From: an uncultured Clostridia bacterium
Lineage (GTDB): Bacteria; Bacillota; Clostridia; Oscillospirales; Acutalibacteraceae
Direction of reading: 5' to 3'
Assembly (NCBI GenBank): GCA_937907605.1
Contig: CALCYI010000063.1
Span: 1 to 15,158, forward strand
Length of the DNA: 15,158 nucleotides
Part shown: positions 1-6,165 of the stretch, piece after piece
Position numbering within the stretch: the first letter of the stretch is position 1
Layout: each line of letters starts with the position of its first letter
Translations under genes and position numbers: made by a program
The notes under the pieces: generated by a model
The model's input: the letters and a program-made list of their open reading frames with translations, nothing else
What the model was told of the DNA's origin: nothing
Database searches by the model: none

Positions 1-13
1 AAGCGTTTTTATT

Positions 14-38
14 CCCCCAGTAGAACTGGGGGTTTATT
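14..38 (+). terminator. Probable intrinsic terminator of a gene left of the window
   Basis: An 8-bp perfect stem (CCCCCAGT at 14-21, ACTGGGGG at 25-32) with a 3-nt loop is followed by TTTATT on the plus strand. It faces away from the restriction-modification gene. It probably ends a plus-strand gene that lies outside the window. The T-tract is short. Confidence 0.45.
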
Positions 39-52
39 CTGTGCTGAAGACC

Positions 53-88
53 AATTAAAACAGATTTACAGTTTACCGTACATCTGTT
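53..88 (-). terminator. Terminator of the type IIG restriction-modification gene
   Basis: Read on the minus strand, AACAGAT and ATCTGTT form a 7-bp stem (with further inner TAC/GTA pairing) a few bases after the TGA stop at 94-96. TTTTAATT follows. Position, orientation and T-tract fit an intrinsic terminator for the gene that ends just upstream. Confidence 0.6.
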
Positions 89-93
89 TAATA

Positions 94-2457
94 TCATTTT
101 AGGAACTCATACTCAAAAAGTTTATCAACTATGTTGTTAAGATAATAGCTTTTTATCATGCCTTTCATGTCTTTTATAAGGTTGTTTAAATCGCCATATT
201 TTGTCACCATATTTGGTGTGCCGTCTTTTTTTACGCCTTGCTGAATCTTTATATTTATTTCCTCATCAATCTGGTATAGTCCGTATGTGTATTTTGGATT
301 ATACTCATCAGTTTCTTTAGTTTTTTCAAGTATATTATTCCATTTATCAAACAGTTGCATTTCTTCCTCAGATAATTTATAGCCTTCGGAAATAAATTCT
401 TCAAGTTTTTCTCGTGCAAGAGTTGTTTTGCCATCCAAATTGTCAAAGCAGATTTCATTCTTATAGAAAAAACGATTATCTTTACTGTTAAGAGAGCGTA
501 AATGGGCATAGTGAGTTAATCCAGTCCAAATAAGAGTCTGACACAGGAACTTATTTAATATACCTTTTTTTACGTCAGCGTTAAACTGTTCGGCTTTGTC
601 ACCAGATTTCATAATCATAGACATAGTCTTCCAGTCATTGTAGTTGTCTGTATATCGCGAACTTGCAAACAGCGGTAATTTTTGGACGAAGTTATCTTTC
701 CTAAGATAAAATCCATGTGCATTATACATTCCACCTATAGTAAAACGAGAGGTTAACCTTGGATTATCAAATGTATTTCCTTCTGTTCTCAAATATCCCA
801 AAATTGTTGGTCCTATTTTTCTCTCAACAGTAATTTGTTTTTCAGATTTCTGAGTTTCTTTGCCGTCCATGTCGCAAACAATTCCATCATTTTCGTCTGA
901 TATATCAGACCGTAAATCATAATATTTTTCACTTAGAGTTGAGAATACTTTTTTAACATTAATTTCACCTTGATAAACTAAATCCTTATTATCGTCAATG
1001 TCATATGCAGCAAGTTTAAATGAGTTTAAAGTTAAATCGTCCTCATTTGACCAAAGTATACAACTAATACAGGATCTCGTTTTTGCATGAAAATGAATTT
1101 TATTGAAAGCAAATCCAGATAGTACTTTTTTGTTGATTAAGTGTTGTGATTTCCAATACTTAATCGGGCTGAAAACAATATAGCTATCTGTTGGTTGTCT
1201 AAGAAACATTGAAAAGGCAGACCAAATAAATGCATTTGCAATATCATTAGTAGGCACCCCTTTTACTTCATCTTTCATTTGCGTCACAACAAAAGATTCT
1301 TTCCAATTTGTTGCTTCTTTTCCTTTGCCCATCTTTTGAAATTCAATACTGGTGGTTTCAATAAAAGGCGGATTTTCAAGCATAATAATTGTACATTTAG
1401 GGTTATCAATGTATTTTCGTACATTAGGATTATCAATAATATCTCTTGTCAAGGCGTTTGCTCCTGATAAGAAACCCTCCGTGTTTAAGTTTGGTAAATC
1501 TTCATAATTTGTCGGAACCGGTGGAATAATATATCTTACTCGCCCGTAATATCTGTCTTTTAATACAATCCACTCTTTTAATTCGTATGTACTTAATATT
1601 ACATGAGAAAGAATATCTTCTCCTCCGTCATCAAGAAACATTTCCAAATTACCCGTACCTGCGCAACGGTCAATTATTACATAATCATTACCTTCAGGTA
1701 CTCTTTTAATTGCCTGCATAACTAACTCAGTAGCTTTTTTTGCATATGACGGCGGTGTATAGAATGCTCCTAATTTTTTCTGTGTCATTGGATCATTAAG
1801 CATATCCATTATATACTTAAAATCTGTTTCTTGCCCCAACCACGGATTGATAAAAGCTTCCAGTGTACCCTCAGGATTTCTCAGTTCTTCAAAAAACTTT
1901 TTCTTTTCCGGTTTTTGTTTATACTCGTTCGCATTATCATAATAAAAATTTGCCCAACCATACACATTGTGCACATTGATATCTACCTTTACGTTTTGCG
2001 GGGCTTCTTGAACAAAAGAAAGAACATCTTGCATTCCTCTGAGAGGGCTTGACATATCAAAAGTAATAACCTTTGTTTTGGAGCCTGCAGAAAAACCAGG
2101 TATACCGTCTGAAGCTTTTATATTTGCATATTTTGGTATATTGTTAACTATATGCATATAGTTTTTAGTCTCATAAATATAGCATTTCTGTTCTTCCTGA
2201 CCAACAAGACAAATCTTTGCAGGTACGGGAATACCATCTCTGTTAAACCTTGTTAAATATATTAATGCTTGGCTAAGAGCTTTTGATTCGCCATAACTAC
2301 GGACATTAGATTTATGCTCAAATATTATTCCGCGTGTATAACCGTCCGTGCTTCTATCAACGGCAATACCATCTAAATCATCGCCAAAAAGAATTCTGTA
2401 AAATTCGCCCTGCCATGTTTTTTCATCCGATTCTATAGCTTTTGTAATAATAGCCAT
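94..2457 (-). CDS. Type IIG restriction-modification enzyme (PD-(D/E)XK nuclease fused to N6-adenine methyltransferase)
   Basis: A 787-residue single-chain enzyme expected to cut unmodified DNA and methylate adenine at its own recognition site. The N-terminal part carries a nuclease-like segment with D34 and E47-x-K49 in an IIFEHK strand, typical of PD-(D/E)XK folds. The methyltransferase follows: motif X (GAFYTPPSYAKKA, about 230-242), motif I (DRCAGTGN, 263-270) and motif IV (ENPPF, 361-365), the gamma-class order. Residues from about 450 to the end would hold the target recognition region; no motifs are visible there. I start at the ATG at 2457 because AAGGAG lies 7-8 bases upstream; the longer open frame to 2562 runs through the leader terminator. 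No separate methylase, specificity or restriction gene lies beside it, as expected for type IIG. Codons are much more AT-rich than in nadB/nadC, which suggests transfer. Its leader carries a structured RNA and terminator. The target sequence cannot be predicted by eye. Confidence 0.86.
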   Translation of the reverse strand: MAIITKAIESDEKTWQGEFYRILFGDDLDGIAVDRSTDGYTRGIIFEHKSNVRSYGESKALSQALIYLTRFNRDGIPVPAKICLVGQEEQKCYIYETKNYMHIVNNIPKYANIKASDGIPGFSAGSKTKVITFDMSSPLRGMQDVLSFVQEAPQNVKVDINVHNVYGWANFYYDNANEYKQKPEKKKFFEELRNPEGTLEAFINPWLGQETDFKYIMDMLNDPMTQKKLGAFYTPPSYAKKATELVMQAIKRVPEGNDYVIIDRCAGTGNLEMFLDDGGEDILSHVILSTYELKEWIVLKDRYYGRVRYIIPPVPTNYEDLPNLNTEGFLSGANALTRDIIDNPNVRKYIDNPKCTIIMLENPPFIETTSIEFQKMGKGKEATNWKESFVVTQMKDEVKGVPTNDIANAFIWSAFSMFLRQPTDSYIVFSPIKYWKSQHLINKKVLSGFAFNKIHFHAKTRSCISCILWSNEDDLTLNSFKLAAYDIDDNKDLVYQGEINVKKVFSTLSEKYYDLRSDISDENDGIVCDMDGKETQKSEKQITVERKIGPTILGYLRTEGNTFDNPRLTSRFTIGGMYNAHGFYLRKDNFVQKLPLFASSRYTDNYNDWKTMSMIMKSGDKAEQFNADVKKGILNKFLCQTLIWTGLTHYAHLRSLNSKDNRFFYKNEICFDNLDGKTTLAREKLEEFISEGYKLSEEEMQLFDKWNNILEKTKETDEYNPKYTYGLYQIDEEINIKIQQGVKKDGTPNMVTKYGDLNNLIKDMKGMIKSYYLNNIVDKLFEYEFLK

Positions 2458-2472
2458 GCTCTTACTCCTTAA

Positions 2473-2504
2473 TAAAATAAAAACGCACAACCGAAGTTGT
2501 GCGT
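2473..2504 (-). terminator. Leader terminator (attenuator) before the restriction-modification gene
   Basis: On the minus strand ACGCACAAC-TTCG-GTTGTGCGT forms a perfect 9-bp stem with a UUCG tetraloop (2483-2504), followed by TTTTATTTT. It sits between the structured leader and the AAGGAG ribosome binding site, so readthrough is needed to express the gene. Confidence 0.78.
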
Positions 2505-2645
2505 AAAAACACATAACTCCGTTTAGGTGCGAATCTAATTTAATAACAGTACTATAAAGCACGTATTATTAGGAGTATGCATTTTTATCAATTTGATAAA
2601 AATAGCGTACCCATAGTACTGAATAATATTAAATTAGATTCGCAG
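2473..2645 (-). ncRNA. Structured leader RNA, copy A (candidate terminator-controlled regulatory RNA)
   Basis: Transcribed from a promoter whose start falls at the first stem. The closing stem P1 is 17 perfect base pairs (2628-2644 with 2528-2544). Inside it are a 9-bp stem (2613-2621 with 2547-2555), a short GTACG/CGTGC stem, and an A/T hairpin (2595-2603 with 2581-2589). The core GATAAAAATGCATACTC (2573-2589 on the minus strand) matches copy B at 7659-7675 in 16 of 17 positions. Outside P1, GAGTTATGT (2511-2519) can pair with GCATACTC of the core with one bulge, giving a pseudoknot. An intrinsic terminator then precedes the ribosome binding site of the restriction-modification gene. P1 shows two compensatory pair changes against copy B. 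I do not recognise the class, and its function is inferred from layout. Confidence 0.65.
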
Positions 2646-2649
2646 TTTT

Positions 2650-2678
2650 ATTCTATCAAATTAGTAAAGAATAGTCAA
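2650..2678 (-). promoter_or_regulatory. Sigma-A type promoter of leader RNA A and the restriction-modification gene
   Basis: TTGACT (2673-2678) and TAGAAT (2650-2655) are separated by 17 bases on the minus strand. The expected start falls at about 2643-2645, the first base of stem P1, so the structured leader begins the transcript. Confidence 0.75.
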
Positions 2679-2750
2679 CATAAACAGTATTGTACACTAA
2701 GAGAGATATCCCAAAAAAATATATAAAAAAGACATTGAGCCTTTTCCGTT

Positions 2751-2783
2751 TAAATAAAAAACGGATGACACTCGGTCATCCGT
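2751..2783 (-). terminator. Intrinsic terminator after the iolB-like gene
   Basis: On the minus strand ACGGATGAC and GTCATCCGT form a strong 9-bp stem (2761-2783) followed by TTTTTATTTA, starting 8 bases after the iolB-like stop codon. Confidence 0.82.
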
Positions 2784-2790
2784 TATAAAA

Positions 2791-3564
2791 TTACGGTGCA
2801 TTAATTATCCATTCGTGCTCTTTGTCGTTAATACGCGTTTTGTCCCACGGGTCGCCTTCAAGGTGGCGGATAAGCCATACGTAGTACATCTCGTAGCACG
2901 GGGCGGTTACCTGCTGGTGCGCGTTGCCGCCGCGGATGCAAAGACAGTCGCCATGCTCCGTCTTATACGGAGTGTCGCCCTCAAAGCCCGCTCCGAAGCC
3001 CTGCGACGGGTTGAACTGATAATAATACAGCTCGGGCTGCGGGTGGTGATGCGGCGGATAGGACGACCATCTGCCCGGCTGATTGAACACCTCGCCCATT
3101 ACCATATTGGAGTACGGCGCATTGTCGAGGTCGAACATAGTGGAAACGATACGGTAGCCCGTGCCTTCCCACTGTCCTTTGCCGAAATGCTGATAAAGGC
3201 AGTTATCGGGATTATAAAACTGCGGCTCCCATACCCTTTCGTTATCGGTCATCTGAACGAGCACCTCGCTCTCGTCAAGCGCGGTAACCGTTGCTTTTGT
3301 GCCGTGTGAAAAATGCACGGCGTAGGGCGTTTTCTGAAACGGGCTCTCCCTCTCGCAGTCCTTGTTAATTATATCGCCTACGGTAAAATTCACCCTGCCC
3401 GAAAGAAGAAGTATCGCGGTTTCGTTCTCCTTTTCGTCAAAGGAGAGAACCTCGCCCTGCTTCATTTTCTTAACATAAATATCCATAAGCATATCGGAAT
3501 TTACGCCGTTCATTTCGCAAAGAATTTTTTTACCGTTTTCGTCGTATTCGGGTTTATAAAGCAT
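2791..3564 (-). CDS. iolB: 5-deoxy-glucuronate isomerase-like protein (IolB/KduI family)
   Basis: A 257-residue protein of the IolB/KduI family. IolB converts 5-deoxy-glucuronate to 2-deoxy-5-keto-gluconate in inositol breakdown, in the cytoplasm. The family signature is clear in the second half: GRWSSYPPHHHPQPELYYYQ (164-183), then PSQGFG, with the probable metal site formed from the H172-H174 cluster, E178 and H216 (GGNAHQQV). Length is close to usual for IolB (about 270). The ATG at 3564 has AGGAGA 5-6 bases upstream. No other inositol gene is in the window, so the gene is either an orphan of a scattered pathway or acts on a related uronate. It follows nadC by 74 bases, with a palindromic repeat between, and ends at its own strong terminator. 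It may be read from the nadBC promoter or from one I could not see. Confidence 0.85.
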   Translation of the reverse strand: MLYKPEYDENGKKILCEMNGVNSDMLMDIYVKKMKQGEVLSFDEKENETAILLLSGRVNFTVGDIINKDCERESPFQKTPYAVHFSHGTKATVTALDESEVLVQMTDNERVWEPQFYNPDNCLYQHFGKGQWEGTGYRIVSTMFDLDNAPYSNMVMGEVFNQPGRWSSYPPHHHPQPELYYYQFNPSQGFGAGFEGDTPYKTEHGDCLCIRGGNAHQQVTAPCYEMYYVWLIRHLEGDPWDKTRINDKEHEWIINAP

Positions 3565-3586
3565 ATTGTTCTCCTGTAATTTACAA

Positions 3587-3630
3587 TCCCTCAGTCGCTT
3601 ACGCGACAGCTCCCTTTACACAAGGGAGCC
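3587..3630. repeat. Palindromic intergenic repeat (REP-like) of two hairpins
   Basis: Two adjacent hairpins lie between nadC and the iolB-like gene: GTCGCTTACGCGAC (3594-3607) and GCTCCCTT-TACAC-AAGGGAGC (3609-3629). Neither has a good T-tract on either strand, so this is not a classical terminator. From memory, similar CCCTCAGTCGC...GCTCCCT...AGGGAGC elements recur between genes in gut Clostridia. Only one copy is in this window, so repetition is inferred, not seen. Confidence 0.6.
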
Positions 3631-3638
3631 TAATAGGA

Positions 3639-4496
3639 TTATTCTATCGGTCTGAGATTTTTAAGGCTTACGTCCATAATTGGCGCGCTGTGGGTAAGCG
3701 CTCCGCAGGAAACGAAATCAACGCCGATTTCGGCGATTTCCCGAAGTCGCTCCTTAGTCACGTTACCGCTGCACTCGGTTTCAGCCCTGCCGTCAATATA
3801 TTCGACTGCTTTCCTCATAGTTTCATTATCCATATTGTCGAGCATAATTATATCTGCGCCGGCTTCAACGGCTTCCTTTACCTGCTCGAGAGTTTCGGTT
3901 TCTATTTCAATTTTTCTCACAAACGGCGCATACGCCTTTGCAAGCTCGATAGCCTTTTTAACGGAGCCCGCCGCTCCGATATGATTATCCTTAAGCAGTA
4001 CGCCGTCGGAAAGATTGTAGCGGTGGTTAGTGCCTCCGCCGACCTTAACGGCGTGCTTTTCAAACGGGCGCATATTAGGGGTGGTCTTTCTCGTATCAAG
4101 AAGCACGGTTTTATAGCCCTTAAGCTCGTCGGCATACTCCCTCGTCATAGTTGCGATACCGCTCATTCTCTGAAGGTAATTAAGCGCGGTTCTCTCGCCT
4201 GAAAGGATGCACTTTATCTCGCCGTAAATAACGCCGATTACCTGTCCCTTTTCAACGTAGTCGCCGTCCCTGAACTGAGTTTCAAAACGGCTTGTATCGT
4301 CAAGGAGCTTAAAGGTCCTTTCAAAAACGTCAAGTCCGCAGATAACACCGCACTGCTTACAGATAAGGTCGGCTCTGCCCTGCTTATCCTCGGGCATTAC
4401 CGCGTTTGCGGATACGTCCTCGTAGGTGATATCCTCCCTGAGAGTGTTGAGAATATAACGGTCAACGTTAAGCTTCATCGTTACACCATTTAGCAT
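3639..4496 (-). CDS. nadC: Nicotinate-nucleotide diphosphorylase (quinolinate phosphoribosyltransferase)
   Basis: A 285-residue cytoplasmic enzyme that joins quinolinate to PRPP, releasing CO2 and pyrophosphate, to give nicotinate mononucleotide in de novo NAD synthesis. Family hallmarks run in order: SGERTALNYLQRMSGIAT, LLDTRKTTPNMRPFEKHAV, GGGTNHRYNLSDGVLLKDNH, IEIETETLEQVKEA, ADIIMLDNM, and ECSGNVT...GVDFVSCGALTHS near the C-terminus. The lysine and arginine residues that bind quinolinate and PRPP (DTRKT, KxAxxxGGGxxHR) are present. Length is normal. I choose the ATG at 4496 because GAGG lies 6 bases upstream; an ATG at 4508 has a ribosome site too close to it, and one at 4478 has a weak site. 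The start lies inside the 3' end of nadB, so the two genes are overlapped and probably translationally coupled. No nadA lies beside them. Confidence 0.94.
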   Translation of the reverse strand: MLNGVTMKLNVDRYILNTLREDITYEDVSANAVMPEDKQGRADLICKQCGVICGLDVFERTFKLLDDTSRFETQFRDGDYVEKGQVIGVIYGEIKCILSGERTALNYLQRMSGIATMTREYADELKGYKTVLLDTRKTTPNMRPFEKHAVKVGGGTNHRYNLSDGVLLKDNHIGAAGSVKKAIELAKAYAPFVRKIEIETETLEQVKEAVEAGADIIMLDNMDNETMRKAVEYIDGRAETECSGNVTKERLREIAEIGVDFVSCGALTHSAPIMDVSLKNLRPIE

Positions 4497-5793
4497 AAAA
4501 ATCCTCATCCTTTCTCTTGATTTCGTTCATAATAAGCTCTCTGAATTCCTTTTGAATTTCCTGCTTGGGCGGATATGAATTAAGGTCAACGGACGGAATA
4601 TCGTCGCTCTTTTCACTCTTATCCCTCGCTATGTAATCAGCCGCGCGCTTTGCAAACACGAGGCTCTCCAGCAGAGAATTTGACGCAAGACGGTTCTTGC
4701 CGTGAACGCCGCTGCATGCGGTTTCGCCTACTGCAAAGAGGTGCTTCATTGAGGTAAGTCCGTTAATATCAGCCTTAACGCCGCCCATCATATAGTGCTG
4801 AGCGGGGGTTACGGGAACTCTGTCCTTGGTGATATCGTAGCCCTCCTCCATACATTCCTCAAAAATGTTCGGGAAGCGCTCATGAGCCTCCTCGCTCGTC
4901 ATATTCGGAAGGGTTAAATATACGTGGTCGGTTCCGAACTTTTTCATTTCCTTAACTATCGCGTCGGTAACTACGTCCCTCGGCTGAAGCTCGTCGGTAA
5001 AGCGCTCGCCGTTTTCGTTAAGGAGAATCGCGCCCTCGCCCCTCACACTCTCGCTGATGAGGAAACGCCTGCCCTCCTTCTTGGAATAAAGGGTGGTCGG
5101 GTGAATCTGGATATAGTTCATATCCTGAAGCTCAATACCGTGCTTGAGCGAAAGCGCAAAGGCATCGCCCGTGATATGCGAGAAGTTGGTGGAATTCTTA
5201 AATAGTCCGCCGATACCGCCCGTCGCGAGCACTATATCGTGGGCGATAATCGCGCCCATTTCGCCGAATTCGTCCTCGCATACGATACCGAAGCACTCGT
5301 TATCGCGCTCGATTAAATCAATCATAGTGGTCTGTGTAACGAAGGTAATGTTCTTCCTGCTCATCGCTATCTGGAGCAGAGCGTCGGTAATCTCCTTGCC
5401 CGTTTCGTCCTTATGATGAAGAATACGGTTCTGTGAATGAGCGCCCTCGCGCGTATAGTCGTAATTACCCTCTCCGTCGACGTCGAACTTTACGCCGAGG
5501 TCGATAAGCGTAAGGATAACCTCGGGCGAGGACTCAATCATAACCCTTACTGCCTGCGGGTCGTTCTCATAATGTCCCGCCTTCATAGTATCCTCAAAAT
5601 AACTGCCGAAATCCTCGATATTCTTTAATACGCATACTCCGCCCTGTGCGAGATAGGAGTCACATTCCTTCAAATCCTCTTTGGTAATAACAAGAACGTC
5701 CATATCTGAGGGCAGGCAAAGCGCGGTAAACACGCCCGCAACGCCCGAGCCGATAATAACAGTATCGGTTTTAATAAATTCCTCTTTTTTCAT
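4468..5793 (-). CDS. nadB: L-aspartate oxidase (flavoprotein of NAD synthesis)
   Basis: A 441-residue FAD enzyme that oxidises L-aspartate to iminoaspartate, the substrate of quinolinate synthase NadA. The N-terminus has a dinucleotide-binding site (IIGSGVAGVFTA, 13-24). The succinate dehydrogenase/NadB flavoprotein motifs follow: SYLAQGGV, TREGAHSQNRILHHKDETGK, IQIHPTTLY, SVRGEGAILLNENGERF, PAQHYMMGGV, and the FAD-contacting AVGETACSGVHGKNRLASNS stretch. It is about 100 residues shorter than the E. coli enzyme and ends soon after the catalytic domains, so the long helical C-terminal domain is mostly missing; my impression is that short forms are common in clostridia. The ATG at 5793 has AGGAAAA close upstream. 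It is the first gene of a nadB-nadC operon from the promoter at 5842-5870. NadA must be encoded elsewhere for the pathway to run. Confidence 0.94.
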   Translation of the reverse strand: MKKEEFIKTDTVIIGSGVAGVFTALCLPSDMDVLVITKEDLKECDSYLAQGGVCVLKNIEDFGSYFEDTMKAGHYENDPQAVRVMIESSPEVILTLIDLGVKFDVDGEGNYDYTREGAHSQNRILHHKDETGKEITDALLQIAMSRKNITFVTQTTMIDLIERDNECFGIVCEDEFGEMGAIIAHDIVLATGGIGGLFKNSTNFSHITGDAFALSLKHGIELQDMNYIQIHPTTLYSKKEGRRFLISESVRGEGAILLNENGERFTDELQPRDVVTDAIVKEMKKFGTDHVYLTLPNMTSEEAHERFPNIFEECMEEGYDITKDRVPVTPAQHYMMGGVKADINGLTSMKHLFAVGETACSGVHGKNRLASNSLLESLVFAKRAADYIARDKSEKSDDIPSVDLNSYPPKQEIQKEFRELIMNEIKRKDEDFYAKWCNDEA

Positions 5794-5841
5794 TTTTCCT
5801 TACCCGTGTTTAAAATTGAAAAATAAAACTATATTTATATA

Positions 5842-5870
5842 AATATATAATATATTTTTGGGATTGTCAA
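5842..5870 (-). promoter_or_regulatory. Promoter of the nadB-nadC operon
   Basis: On the minus strand TTGACA (5865-5870) and TATATT (5842-5847) are 17 bases apart, in a very AT-rich stretch 49 bases before nadB. Its -35 box is two bases from the -35 box of the divergent riboswitch promoter. Confidence 0.78.
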
Positions 5871-5872
5871 TA

Positions 5873-5901
5873 TTGCTTAATGCCAAGCGGTGTGATATAA
5901 T
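5873..5901 (+). promoter_or_regulatory. Promoter of the cobalamin riboswitch transcript
   Basis: TTGCTT (5873-5878) and a perfect TATAAT (5896-5901) are 17 bases apart, with an extended TGA before the -10 box. The expected start, about 5907-5909, is at the first riboswitch stem. Confidence 0.78.
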
Positions 5902-5905
5902 AGGC

Positions 5906-6046
5906 TTACAGCTAACGGAATCGGGTTAGAATCCCGGGCAACAGCCATTACCGTATCTGACGAAGGCGGAAAGAATACCATTGGGCAACCGAGAAGGTTT
6001 TCCGCCGCGCATATGCTATATCACAAGCCGGGAGACGAGCTGTAAA
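5906..6046 (+). promoter_or_regulatory. Cobalamin (B12) riboswitch
   Basis: The conserved B12 box AGCCGGGAGACGAGCTG lies at 6026-6042. Upstream are the other class landmarks: CGGGTTAGAATCCCG (about 5922-5936), the GGGCAACAGCC stretch, GACGAAGGCGGAAAG with its partner TTTTCCGCC, and ACCATTGGGCAACCGAGAAGG. The closing stem TTACAGCT (5906-5913) pairs with AGCTGTAA (6038-6045). Family knowledge: adenosylcobalamin or a related corrinoid binds and turns the downstream gene off. The expression platform here appears to be the terminator at 6127-6149, so binding would stop transcription before the secreted-protein gene. Confidence 0.9.
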
Positions 6047-6126
6047 TAATTTTTAATTCTTGGGCAAACGAAGGATTGAAAATATGCAATAAGCCATTAA
6101 TGGCTTTATTTGCGTGTAATTCTCCT

Positions 6127-6149
6127 TCTCTGCTCGGCAGAGATTTTTT
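6127..6149 (+). terminator. Riboswitch-controlled terminator
   Basis: TCTCTGC (6127-6133) and GCAGAGA (6137-6143) form a 7-bp stem with a 3-nt loop followed by six T. It lies between the B12 riboswitch and the GGGAGG ribosome binding site. A second palindrome (AAGCCATTAATGGCTT, about 6090-6106) just upstream may act in the switch between the two states. Confidence 0.8.
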
Positions 6150-6165
6150 ATTTGGGAGGTATACT

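Noticed and set aside
2815..3309. Plus-strand open frame of 164 codons
   Set aside because: It is antisense to the iolB-like gene, which has clear family motifs, and has no ribosome site.
6076..6165. Upstream start for the secreted protein
   Set aside because: It would place coding sequence across the riboswitch terminator and bury the signal peptide; the ATG at 6166 has a proper ribosome site and signal peptide.
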